From Acidovorax radicis (lineage in GTDB: Bacteria > Pseudomonadota > Gammaproteobacteria > Burkholderiales > Burkholderiaceae_C): a stretch of 64,000 nucleotides of DNA. The DNA lies in assembly GCF_020510705.1 (NCBI RefSeq), contig NZ_CP075184.1:806001-870000 (forward strand), given 5' to 3'. The first letter of the stretch is position 1. Each line of letters begins with the position of its first letter. The position numbers and the translations under genes were made by a program. The notes beneath the pieces were generated by a model. That model saw nothing but the letters and a program-made list of their open reading frames with translations. It was not told the origin of the DNA and did not search any database. Below, in pieces: positions 9,827 to 17,930 of the stretch.

Positions 9827-9970
9827 GGGAAGCGAGGAGTCAGTGTTGCTGGAATTTTGGGGGGGAAATGTGTACGCAAGATAAAGTTGGTTACGTTTGC
9901 GCTCCGGCTTTTCTTGATTGTGATGGCGACCGCCCCCGCAGCGCCCGGCGATGGGTATTGCAATTTATAT

Positions 9971-10020
9971 AGTCAAATAGGCCTCTGGCGCTTGATAGGT
10001 AAGCGCTAAAAGCTATCAAT
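9971..10020. repeat. Dispersed palindromic repeat family A, copy 1
   Basis: Core GCGCTTGATAGGTAAGCGC, with flanking AATAGGCC and AGCTATCAAT arms. It lies in the intergenic region between the divergent adaptor gene and the pyrophosphohydrolase-PIN gene. No other signal was recognised in 9827-10070. Confidence 0.85.
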
Positions 10021-10070
10021 ATGAAAGCGTTTGCCGGTGCATCGCTTTTACCGCCCTTTGTGAGATCACC

Positions 10071-11549
10071 ATGGACATCAAAGCCTTGCAAGAGCGGCTG
10101 CGCGACTTTGCCGCCGCGCGCGACTGGCAGCCCTACCACTCGCCCAAGAACCTTGCCATGGCTCTGATGGTGGAGGCGGCGGAATTGTTGGAGCTGTTCC
10201 AGTGGTTGACCACCGAGCAGTCTCACACGCTCACCCGGGATGCAGCCGACAAAGAGCGTGTGGGTGATGAGATGGCCGACGTGTTGCTGTACCTGCTGCA
10301 GCTGGCGGACTGCACGGGGGTGGATGTGGAGCAGGCCGTGGAGCACAAGCTGCGCAAGAACGCAGGGAAGCACCCGGCCAAGTATCCTGAGAAGCCTGCA
10401 CCCGGCCCGAAGAGCCATTTGCTCATCGATTGGGAAAACGTGCAGCCCAAGGGACCAGAGTTGCGCGCACTGGTGCCCGAGGGCTCCGATGTGTGGCTGT
10501 TCCACGGCCCGCAGCAGAAGGTGGATGCTTCCAGCCATCTGCTTGCTTTCGGCTCCAGCAAAGTGATCTTGGTGCCCCGTTCTGGTACGGGCAAGAATGC
10601 GCTCGACTTTCAGCTGAGCTACTACATCGGCTACATCTCAGCCCGCCAGCCGCAGGAGCGGTTTGTGGTGGTGTCGAATGACACAGGCTATGACCCGATG
10701 CTGGAGCACGCGCGCGAGCTGGGGTTTGATGCCACGCGGCGCGAGTTCCGCAGACTGCCCGCGCCGCCCGTCCAGCCCCCAGCGAAACCGAAAGCAGCGC
10801 CCGCCGCGCTCAAGCCCAAACCCAAGCCACTGTCCCCGCCCCCCGTCCCTTGCGCGGCTCTGCCGCCAGCGGCGCTTGCCGCCGAGCCATCGGCCGCGCA
10901 GATGGCGTGGCGTGCCATCGTGCATCTGCGCAAGCTTCCATTGGAAAGGAGGCCCACGCTGTCGGCCGATGGGCAGGCCTTGGTGGAGGCATTGATTCGT
11001 GAACCGGTGCGTGACAAGGCGGCGTTGGCGCAGCGCGCGTGGGTGCTTGTGCGTGCCCGTCGCCTTGGACTGGCTCGGGCGCCTGATGCATGGCGTCCCG
11101 TCGTCGAGGTTTCGCAAGCCCCGTTCATGCCTGCCGTCCCAAAGACCGCCGTTCATCCCGCCGCTGCCCAGCCTTCCGCCGCAGCGAAGAAATCGGTGGC
11201 AGCCCCAAAAGCCGCAGCGGCCAAGCAAGGTGTCAAAAAGCCTCCGACACCCATTGCCGCCAAGAAGGTCACCCCAAAAACCGGTAAGGTTGTTGCGCCT
11301 GCCGCCAAGAAAGCCACCCCCATGCCTGTAGCGGCGCAGATTGCGCAGCATGTGCTCGCCAGTCTGAAAAAGATGCCCGGCAACAAGCCCACGCGCCGAG
11401 CGGGGCTGCTCAAGTTCATCGAGACTCATGCCGCCAAGGCGGCCGACCCCAAATCCGTGGCACAGCAGGTCTGCGCCTTGCTGGAGGCGCGCAAAGACGT
11501 GGCGTTATCGTCCGATGGGAAAAGCGTCTCTTACCCGAAAATAGCGTAA
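10071..11549 (+). CDS. MazG-like nucleotide pyrophosphohydrolase fused to a PIN/NYN-like nuclease domain
   Basis: A 492-residue multidomain protein. Residues 1-105 form a small MazG/RS21-C6-type all-alpha pyrophosphohydrolase with metal motifs EAAE (35-38) and EMAD (67-70), which in relatives cleaves non-canonical NTPs. Residues 115-225 resemble a PIN/NYN nuclease, with acidic residues in LIDWENV (D120), ALDFQL (D179) and SNDTGYD (D204, D208). A Pro-rich linker follows, then a module at about 273-330, an Ala/Lys/Pro-rich linker and a second similar module at about 425-490; both share the pattern LxKxP...RP...LLEaR...DGK. There is no frameshift between the domains. The substrate and biological role are unknown; nucleic-acid binding by the C-terminal modules is inference. 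Confidence 0.8.
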   Translation: MDIKALQERLRDFAAARDWQPYHSPKNLAMALMVEAAELLELFQWLTTEQSHTLTRDAADKERVGDEMADVLLYLLQLADCTGVDVEQAVEHKLRKNAGKHPAKYPEKPAPGPKSHLLIDWENVQPKGPELRALVPEGSDVWLFHGPQQKVDASSHLLAFGSSKVILVPRSGTGKNALDFQLSYYIGYISARQPQERFVVVSNDTGYDPMLEHARELGFDATRREFRRLPAPPVQPPAKPKAAPAALKPKPKPLSPPPVPCAALPPAALAAEPSAAQMAWRAIVHLRKLPLERRPTLSADGQALVEALIREPVRDKAALAQRAWVLVRARRLGLARAPDAWRPVVEVSQAPFMPAVPKTAVHPAAAQPSAAAKKSVAAPKAAAAKQGVKKPPTPIAAKKVTPKTGKVVAPAAKKATPMPVAAQIAQHVLASLKKMPGNKPTRRAGLLKFIETHAAKAADPKSVAQQVCALLEARKDVALSSDGKSVSYPKIA

Positions 11550-11604
11550 AAAAGCCGTCAGCGCTTTATGAATAAGCGCTGGTCGCTATTTTTTTGATAG
11601 CTTT
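11539..11604. repeat. Dispersed palindromic repeat family A, copy 2 (terminator-like)
   Basis: An AGCGCTTTATGAATAAGCGCT core lies inside outer arms AAATAGC and GCTATTTTTTT. It sits exactly between the convergent pyrophosphohydrolase-PIN and dctP genes and overlaps the 3' end of the former. The stem followed by a T run makes it a plausible transcription terminator. Confidence 0.85.
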
Positions 11605-12640
11605 ATTTCTTGCGCGCCGCAATCGCCTTCTCGGCATTCGTCACCAGGTCGGCGCCGATTTGGCCCTTCCACTTTTCGTACACGGGGCGGGTGGCTTTGA
11701 CGAAGGCGTCACGTTCGGCAGCCCCCAGTTGCGTCACGGTCACGCCGTGGGCGGCGATGTCCTTGAGCAGGGGCTTGTCGGCCTCGACCATGCCTTTGCG
11801 GGCAATCGCGATTTCTTCCTTGCCGGCGTCGATGGCGGCCTGCTTCACGATCTCGCGGTCGGCGGGGCTCCACGAAGCCCAGATGTCCTTGTTCACCACG
11901 AACACCAGCGGGTCGTTCACGTAGCCCCACATGGTGATGTGCTTCTGGGCCACGGTGTGCAGCTTGGCGGCCTGGTACACGGCGATGGGGTTCTCCTGGC
12001 CGTCCACGGCGCCGCTGGCAAAGGCGGGCTGTGCGTCGGCCCAGCTCATCTGCGTGGGGTTGGCGCCCAGGGCGGTGAAGGTGTCCAGGAACAGGGGCGA
12101 GCCCACCACGCGGATCTTCAGGCCCTTGAGGTCGGCAGGGCTCTTGATGGCCAGCTTGGAATTGGAGATCTCGCGGTAGCCGTTCTCACCCCAGGCCAGG
12201 GGCACCACGCCCGCCTTGTCGAGCGTGGCGAAAATCTGCTTGCCCACATCGCCTTGGGTCACCGCGTCCATGGCAGCGTAATCAGGGAACAGGAAGGGCA
12301 GCGAAAACAGATTGAGCGCCTTGACCTGGGGCGACCAGTTGATGGTGGAGCCCACGGCCATGTCGATCACGCCCTGGCGCAGCGCGCTGAATTCGCGCGT
12401 CTGGTCGCCCTGGATCAGCGAGACACCCGGGTACAGCTTGATGTTGATGCGGCCATTGGTGCGCTCGCGGACCTTGTTGGCCCACAGCTCGCCGCCCTTG
12501 CCCCAGGGGAAGGCGGTGCCCAGCACCAGCGACATGCGGTATTCGCTCTTGTAGGCGGTCTGTGCGATGGCGGCAGGCGCGGTGAAAGCCAGCGCGGCGG
12601 CAGCGGCCACGGCGGAAGTGAGGAAGGTGCGCAGTTTCAT
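11603..12640 (-). CDS. TRAP transporter solute-binding protein, DctP family
   Basis: A 345-residue periplasmic receptor with a clear signal peptide (MKLRTFLTSAVAAAAALAF, cleavage near AIAQ). The DctP fold is indicated by GLKIRVVGSPLF, containing the conserved ligand-binding Arg, and by GQENPI. It should deliver a carboxylate to the DctQM membrane pair encoded upstream on the same strand. A good ribosome-binding site (AAGGAG) precedes the ATG. A degenerate copy of repeat A lies between it and dctM. The ligand (C4-dicarboxylate, ketoacid or sugar acid) cannot be decided from sequence alone. Confidence 0.93.
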   Translation of the reverse strand: MKLRTFLTSAVAAAAALAFTAPAAIAQTAYKSEYRMSLVLGTAFPWGKGGELWANKVRERTNGRINIKLYPGVSLIQGDQTREFSALRQGVIDMAVGSTINWSPQVKALNLFSLPFLFPDYAAMDAVTQGDVGKQIFATLDKAGVVPLAWGENGYREISNSKLAIKSPADLKGLKIRVVGSPLFLDTFTALGANPTQMSWADAQPAFASGAVDGQENPIAVYQAAKLHTVAQKHITMWGYVNDPLVFVVNKDIWASWSPADREIVKQAAIDAGKEEIAIARKGMVEADKPLLKDIAAHGVTVTQLGAAERDAFVKATRPVYEKWKGQIGADLVTNAEKAIAARKK

Positions 12641-12658
12641 TGTCTCAGTCTCCTTGCT

Positions 12659-12719
12659 ATAAAAAATCTAGCTGTTAGCGCTTGTCAGTTCTGCGTTAGC
12701 GGGTGTTTTGATCATTATT
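12659..12719. repeat. Dispersed palindromic repeat family A, degenerate copy 3
   Basis: TAGCTGTTAGCGCTTGTCAG and TTAGCGGGTGTTTTGAT match parts of the family-A consensus, but the right half-palindrome has decayed. It sits between dctM and dctP inside the operon, where it could lower or stabilise downstream mRNA. Confidence 0.55.
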
Positions 12720-14018
12720 TCAATACCCCAGACGGGCGGGCAGCCACAGTGCCAGTTGCGGGAAGGCGATCACGAGCACCATCACGAGGAACATGGCAAA
12801 CAGCATCCAGCCCACCCAGCGCACGGTGGACTCCATGCGCACACCGGCGATGCGGCACGACACCATCAGGTTCACGGCCAGCGGCGGCGTGAACTGTCCC
12901 AGGGCCACCTTCAGGGTCAGGATCACGCCGAACCACACCGGATCCCAGTGGTAGTGATTCATGATGGGCAGCAGCAGCGGCACGAAGATCAGGAAGATCG
13001 AAATGCCGTCGAGGAACATGCCCACGGTGATCAGCAACACGATGAGCAGCGCCAGCACGCCGTACTCGCCCAGGCCCGAGTTCACGATGGCGTTGGCCAC
13101 GGGGTCGATCACGCCCAGTGTGGACAGTGAAAAAGCAAAAATACCCGCGAGCGACACCACGATGAGGATCACGGCCGACAGCTCGCCCGACTCGCGCAGG
13201 ATAGGGAACAGGTCGCGCACCGAGATCGTGCGGTGGATCACCATGCCCACAAACAGGCCGTAAAACACCGCCACCACGGCGGCCTCCGTCGGCGTGAACC
13301 AACCCGCGCGCATGCCGCCCAGGATCAGCACCGGAGCGGCCAGGCCCCAGGTGGCCTCGCGCAGGCTCTTCCAGAACGGCGGGCGGGGCATGGTGGCTTC
13401 GAGCGCGCCCATCTTGTGTTTGCGTGCCATCCACACGGCGGGCACGATCAGCGCCACACCAGCCAGGACGCCCGGAATCATGCCGGCAGCAAACAGCGCG
13501 GGCACCGAGGCGCCCGGCACCAGCACCGAGTAGATGATGAACGCGACGGACGGCGGGATCAGGATGTCGGTGGCCGCTGCCGCGCCCACCACGCTGGCCG
13601 AGAACGAAGGCGGGTAGCCCGCGCGCGACATGGCCGCGATCATCACGCCGCCCACGGCCGCCGCGTTGGCCGGCCCCGAACCTGAGATGCCGCCCAGGAA
13701 CATGGCCACGGCAATGGCCACCAGCGGCAGCATGCCCGGGCCGCGCCCGACGATGGCCACGGCAAAGTTCACGAGGCGCAGCGCGACGCCCGAGCGGTCG
13801 AAGATGGAGCCGACCAGCACAAACATCGGGATGGCGAGCAGCGGGTATTTGCCCAGCCCGGCGTAGAAGTTCTGCGGCACGGCCAGCAGGCCGAACCATT
13901 GGCTGTCGGCATTGGCCAGCGCAATGGCGGCGGCACCCGCCAAGCCCAAGGCGGCGCCAATCGGCACGCCCACAAACATCAGGCCCAGGAAGGCCACAAA
14001 CAGCAGCGTGGCGATCAT
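12720..14018 (-). CDS. TRAP transporter large permease, DctM family
   Basis: A 432-residue integral membrane protein with about 12 helices, the sodium-coupled core of the TRAP transporter. Family motifs such as GVPIGAALGLAG, GGISGSGPANAAAVG and FTPPLAVNLMV are present. The reading frame is open further upstream, but that part is shadow sequence. The ATG at 14018 gives the normal DctM length and overlaps the dctQ stop by four bases (ATGA), indicating translational coupling. Confidence 0.95.
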   Translation of the reverse strand: MIATLLFVAFLGLMFVGVPIGAALGLAGAAAIALANADSQWFGLLAVPQNFYAGLGKYPLLAIPMFVLVGSIFDRSGVALRLVNFAVAIVGRGPGMLPLVAIAVAMFLGGISGSGPANAAAVGGVMIAAMSRAGYPPSFSASVVGAAAATDILIPPSVAFIIYSVLVPGASVPALFAAGMIPGVLAGVALIVPAVWMARKHKMGALEATMPRPPFWKSLREATWGLAAPVLILGGMRAGWFTPTEAAVVAVFYGLFVGMVIHRTISVRDLFPILRESGELSAVILIVVSLAGIFAFSLSTLGVIDPVANAIVNSGLGEYGVLALLIVLLITVGMFLDGISIFLIFVPLLLPIMNHYHWDPVWFGVILTLKVALGQFTPPLAVNLMVSCRIAGVRMESTVRWVGWMLFAMFLVMVLVIAFPQLALWLPARLGY

Positions 14019-14581
14019 GGCTGGGCGTCCTTGGAGGCTGCAGCGCCCCCGCTGACCGTCGTGCTGCGGCTGCGGCGGATGAACAGGCCCACGGCGCGCG
14101 CCGTGATGAGGGCCGAGAACACGGGCAGCCAGATCGAATACCACCACTGCGGCACGCCAATGCCGGGCGAAGTCTCGCCAAAGCTGTAGTCGTCCCACAC
14201 CACGCGCACGCTCAGCACGGCGATCACGCCAAAAAGCAGGGCCACGGTGGCCGCGCCGAGCATGGACAGGCGCTTGCTGCGCAGCGCAGAGCCGCCCTCG
14301 GCAAAGTATTCGATGCGGATGTGCTGGTCGCGCGCCACGGCGGCAGAGCCTGCGATGAGCGCCAGGGCGATCATCAGGAACACGGAGATTTCTTCGGTCC
14401 AGGCGAACGACGAATTGGTGAAGTAGCGCACCAGCACGTTGGCAAAGGTGATGAGTGCGAGGGCCGCCATGACGATGACGGTGAGCCAGTCTTCAAGGCG
14501 CAGCGAGCGGGGCTCGGCCTCGGCAATTGCCGCGCAGGGGGCTGCGTCGGTCTCTGGCCCTGGGGGGGTGGAGGAGGACAT
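14015..14581 (-). CDS. TRAP transporter small permease, DctQ family
   Basis: A 188-residue four-helix membrane protein, partner of DctM. The motif FAWTEEISVFLMIALALIAG is typical of DctQ. I start at the ATG at 14581 (MSSSTPPGPE) because upstream residues in the open frame are not membrane-like and an N-terminal extension is not expected. It is the first gene of dctQ-dctM-dctP and is divergent from the LysR regulator, which may control it. Confidence 0.9.
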   Translation of the reverse strand: MSSSTPPGPETDAAPCAAIAEAEPRSLRLEDWLTVIVMAALALITFANVLVRYFTNSSFAWTEEISVFLMIALALIAGSAAVARDQHIRIEYFAEGGSALRSKRLSMLGAATVALLFGVIAVLSVRVVWDDYSFGETSPGIGVPQWWYSIWLPVFSALITARAVGLFIRRSRSTTVSGGAAASKDAQP

Positions 14582-14797
14582 GGGGCAGGGAAAGGAGAAG
14601 AAGACGAAATATCTATGAGGGTCGCCCTGCCCGGCAGTGTTGTGCACCAGGGGCTTCGACACAGAGCGCGATGGCGCCGCTTTCTATTATGCGATGGGTT
14701 GCTATGCATGCACATCGTTGGCCGGGGTCGCTGGCTCTGTGTAAACCCTCATGGCCCTGCCCTGCACACCCTGGGGCGCGGGCGGATAATGCGGGCG

Positions 14798-15730
14798 ATG
14801 GAAACCAAGTGGCTTGAAGATTTCGTCAGTCTTGCGGAAACGCGCAGCTTCAGCCGGTCAGCGCAGTTGCGGCACGTGACCCAACCGGCTTTTTCGCGGC
14901 GGATCCAGGCGTTGGAGGGCTGGGCGGGCACCGATCTGGTGGACCGCAGTTCGTACCCCACCCGGCTCACCCCCGCTGGCAAAACGCTGTATGACCAGGC
15001 GCTGGAGATGCTTCAGGCGCTGCAAAACACCCGGGCCATGATGCGCGCGCATACCAGTGCCGGCAAGGACATGATCGAGTTTGCGGTGCCACACACGCTG
15101 GCGTTCACGTTTTTCCCTGCGTGGGTGTCGAACCTGCACGACAAGTTCGGGCCGTTCAAAAGCCGGCTGATTGCGCTCAACGTGCACGATGCCGTGATGC
15201 GGCTTGTGGAAGGCGGCTGCGATCTGCTGATCGCCTATCACCATCCTTCGCAACCTTTTCAGCTCGACGCCAACCGCTACGAAATGGTGAGCCTGGGGCA
15301 AGAGGTGTTGTCTCCCTACAGCAAGGCAGATGCCGACGGCCAGCCGCTGCACCGCCTGCCGGGGCGTGCGGGCCAGCCCTTGCCGTATCTGGGCTATGCG
15401 CCTGGCGCGTATCTGGGGCGGGTGACGGAGCTGATTCTCAAACAGTCGCAAACACCCATCCATCTGGAGCGCGTGTACGAAACCGACATGGCCGAAGGCC
15501 TCAAGGCGATGGCGCTTGAAGGCCACGGCCTGGCCTTTTTGCCGCACAGCGCGGTGAAAAAAGAACTGCGCTCGCGCCGCCTGGTCAGTGCGGCTCCTGC
15601 CGACACCGAGGGCCTGGAGATGACGATGGACGTGCGTGCCTACCGCGAAAAACCCAATGGCAAAGAGCAGCCCAAAGGCATGGCGCAGGCGCTCTGGAAC
15701 TATCTGCAGGCGCAGTCAGGGTCATGCTAA
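14798..15730 (+). CDS. LysR-family regulator, HypT/YjiE-like
   Basis: A 310-residue transcription factor with an N-terminal winged helix-turn-helix (METKWLEDFVSLAETRSFSR, then HVTQPAFSRRIQALE) and a C-terminal effector domain. The opening ETKWL and the (V/S)QPAFSRRI(Q/R)ALE segment match my memory of E. coli HypT, a hypochlorite-sensing regulator; whether this one senses oxidants is inference. The start is either the ATG at 14798 or 14789; the former gives METKW. It is divergent from dctQMP with 216 bases between, so control of the TRAP operon is the simplest hypothesis. Confidence 0.85.
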   Translation: METKWLEDFVSLAETRSFSRSAQLRHVTQPAFSRRIQALEGWAGTDLVDRSSYPTRLTPAGKTLYDQALEMLQALQNTRAMMRAHTSAGKDMIEFAVPHTLAFTFFPAWVSNLHDKFGPFKSRLIALNVHDAVMRLVEGGCDLLIAYHHPSQPFQLDANRYEMVSLGQEVLSPYSKADADGQPLHRLPGRAGQPLPYLGYAPGAYLGRVTELILKQSQTPIHLERVYETDMAEGLKAMALEGHGLAFLPHSAVKKELRSRRLVSAAPADTEGLEMTMDVRAYREKPNGKEQPKGMAQALWNYLQAQSGSC

Positions 15731-15906
15731 GGGTAAATACGGACATAAACAGTTTGCATAGTTGTGCGCGCAAACGGCATTGGAAATCCCCCAGAGGGAA
15801 ACGTACAGTCACGCCCTAGTCGGATCGGTTACCGCGGTTTTGCTGGGGTAAACATGCCGTGGCACAAAGATTGCTCAGGCCGACTGTCCATTCATTAAGG
15901 CATCAC

Positions 15907-16803
15907 ATGACCATTCAGCGTTGGGGATACACCAGGGGCTTTGCTGCCCTGTGCTGTGTTGCGTCCATGTCGGTGCAGGCTGGCGTGCTGGAGCGTGTGG
16001 CCGAAGGCGGCAAACTGGTCATCGCCTACCGTGAGTCATCGGTGCCTTTTTCGTACATTGACAGCAGTTCGGGCAAACCGGTGGGCTATGCGCTCGACCT
16101 GTGCCTGCGCATGGCAGAGCTGGTGCGCAAGAAAACGGGCAAGAAGGACATGGGCATCGAGATGGTGCCCGTCACCTCTGCCAATCGTGTGACCATGGTG
16201 GCACAAGGCAAGGCCGACATGGAGTGCGGCTCAACCACCAACAATGCCGAGCGGCGTGAGCTGGTTTCCTTCACGGTTCCTCACTTCATCACTGGCGCGC
16301 GCCTGCTGGTCAAGTCCACCAGCACCATCGACCGCGTGGAAGATCTCAACGGCAAAAAACTGGTGTCCACCAAAGGCTCCACACCCCTGAAGGCCGCTGT
16401 CCAGGCCAACCGCGAGCGCCTGATGGGTATTACCATCCTGGAGGCGGCCGACCATGCCAAAGCCGTTGAAATGGTGGAAAAGGGCGAGGCTGATGCCTTT
16501 GTCATGGACGATGTGCTGCTTTATGGCCTGGCAGCGGGGCGGCCCGACCCGAAGGCGCTGAAAATCGTGGGCCGCTTCATGACCACTGAGCCCCTGGCGA
16601 TCATGCTGCCCAAGGACGACCCTGAATTCAAAAAGCTGGTGGACGATGAAATGCGCCGACTCATCACCAGCCACGAGATCTACCCCATCTACGACAAGTG
16701 GTTTGCCAAACCCATACCTCCAGGCAATACAGTGCTGAGCCTTCCGGTCAGTTATTTGTTGCGCGACTTCTGGAAATACCCTACTGACAGGGTGCCCTTC
16801 TGA
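15907..16803 (+). CDS. Periplasmic amino-acid binding protein (SBP family 3), first of a tandem pair
   Basis: A 298-residue periplasmic receptor of the glutamate/aspartate type. A signal peptide precedes AGVLERVAEGGKLVIAYRES. The segment MECGSTTNNAERRE is shared with the next gene, which encodes a homologue with the same fold, so the two probably arose by duplication. The ATG at 15907 is chosen because it gives a normal signal peptide; the open frame upstream begins with a GTG. It lies just upstream of gltI-gltJ-gltK-gltL and could provide a second ligand specificity for the same membrane complex. Confidence 0.88.
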   Translation: MTIQRWGYTRGFAALCCVASMSVQAGVLERVAEGGKLVIAYRESSVPFSYIDSSSGKPVGYALDLCLRMAELVRKKTGKKDMGIEMVPVTSANRVTMVAQGKADMECGSTTNNAERRELVSFTVPHFITGARLLVKSTSTIDRVEDLNGKKLVSTKGSTPLKAAVQANRERLMGITILEAADHAKAVEMVEKGEADAFVMDDVLLYGLAAGRPDPKALKIVGRFMTTEPLAIMLPKDDPEFKKLVDDEMRRLITSHEIYPIYDKWFAKPIPPGNTVLSLPVSYLLRDFWKYPTDRVPF

Positions 16804-16921
16804 GTTGCGCCTGCCTGCACAATCACGATTCCCCCTGTTGGAGTTCATCGGCACCGGCCAACCCGGGGCCTTTGAGACTTCAGAATTTTGTTTACGTTTC
16901 ACCCAAAAGGAGATCATTCAC

Positions 16922-17821
16922 ATGAAAAAACATCTGCTGGCAATTGCCGTCGCCGCGCTGGCCGCTGGTAGCGCCTTCGCGCAGGCCAACGACACGTTGG
17001 CCAAGATCAAGGCCTCGGGCAGCGTCACGCTGGGTGTGCGCGAGTCTTCCGGTCTCTCCTACACGTTGGGTAACGGCAAGTTCGTAGGCTTTCACACCGA
17101 AATGGGTGAGATCGTCCTGCACGACATCCAGAAGCAGCTGGGTCTGGCCAAGCTGGACATCAAGTACCAGCCCGTCACTTCGCAAAACCGTATTCCCCTG
17201 GTGACCAATGGCACCGTGGATCTGGAGTGCGGCTCCACCACGAACAATGCCACCCGCCAGAAGGACGTGGCTTTCGCGGTGACCACGTATGTGGAAGAAG
17301 TGCGTACCGCCGTGAAGGCCAATTCGGGCATCACGTCGATCAAGGACCTGAACGGCAAGACGCTGGTTACCACCACCGGCACCACCTCGGTGCAAACGCT
17401 GCGCAAGCACGAACGTGCTGGCGGCATCGACTTCAAGGAAGTATTTGGCAAGGACCACGCAGACAGCTTCCTGATGCTGGAAACGGGCCGTGCGGACGCG
17501 TTCGTGATGGATGGCTCCATCCTGGCGGCCAACATCTCCAAGTCCAAGAACCCAGCCGATTACAAGATCGTGGGCGAAGTGCTGTCGGTGGAACCCATCG
17601 CTTGCATGCTGCGCAAGGATGACCCTGCCTTCAAGAAGGCGGTAGACGATTCCATCAAGCGCCAGATCGCCGACGGCTCGCTGGCCAAGCTGTACGACAA
17701 GTGGTTCATGCAACCCGTGCCACCCACCAACACCAAGGTCGGCCTGCCGATGTCTGAAGCCACCAAGGCTGCGTGGGCAAACCCCAACAGCAAGCCCATG
17801 GAAGACTACGTCAAGAAGTAA
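16922..17821 (+). CDS. gltI: Glutamate/aspartate ABC transporter periplasmic binding protein
   Basis: A 299-residue SBP family 3 protein with a textbook signal peptide (MKKHLLAIAVAALAAGSAFA) and a strong ribosome-binding site (AAGGAG) before the ATG at 16922. DLECGSTTNNATRQKD and KLYDKWFMQPVPP are typical of GltI. It should bind glutamate and aspartate in the periplasm and pass them to GltJK. A terminator-like hairpin follows it, expected to make the binding protein more abundant than the membrane components. Confidence 0.92.
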   Translation: MKKHLLAIAVAALAAGSAFAQANDTLAKIKASGSVTLGVRESSGLSYTLGNGKFVGFHTEMGEIVLHDIQKQLGLAKLDIKYQPVTSQNRIPLVTNGTVDLECGSTTNNATRQKDVAFAVTTYVEEVRTAVKANSGITSIKDLNGKTLVTTTGTTSVQTLRKHERAGGIDFKEVFGKDHADSFLMLETGRADAFVMDGSILAANISKSKNPADYKIVGEVLSVEPIACMLRKDDPAFKKAVDDSIKRQIADGSLAKLYDKWFMQPVPPTNTKVGLPMSEATKAAWANPNSKPMEDYVKK

Positions 17822-17837
17822 TCTTCTGAACGCCTGT

Positions 17838-17872
17838 GCCCCTTCGGCCAACCGGTTTGAAGGGGCTTTTTT
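17838..17872 (+). terminator. Rho-independent terminator or attenuator between gltI and gltJ
   Basis: Stem arms GCCCCTTC and GAAGGGGC, followed by six T. It lies inside the transport operon, so partial read-through would set the ratio of binding protein to permease. Confidence 0.75.
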
Positions 17873-17930
17873 GTTGGATTGGCATGGGTGTGCCTCCAAC
17901 GGCAATACCAAGAATTAAAGGGGTGATCCT

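Noticed and set aside
11594-12892. A 432-residue open frame on the plus strand
   Set aside because: Antisense to dctP, which has a signal peptide, ribosome-binding site and DctP motifs.
12715-14181. A 488-residue open frame on the minus strand in a second frame
   Set aside because: It overlaps dctM in another frame and lacks the hydrophobic pattern of a membrane protein.
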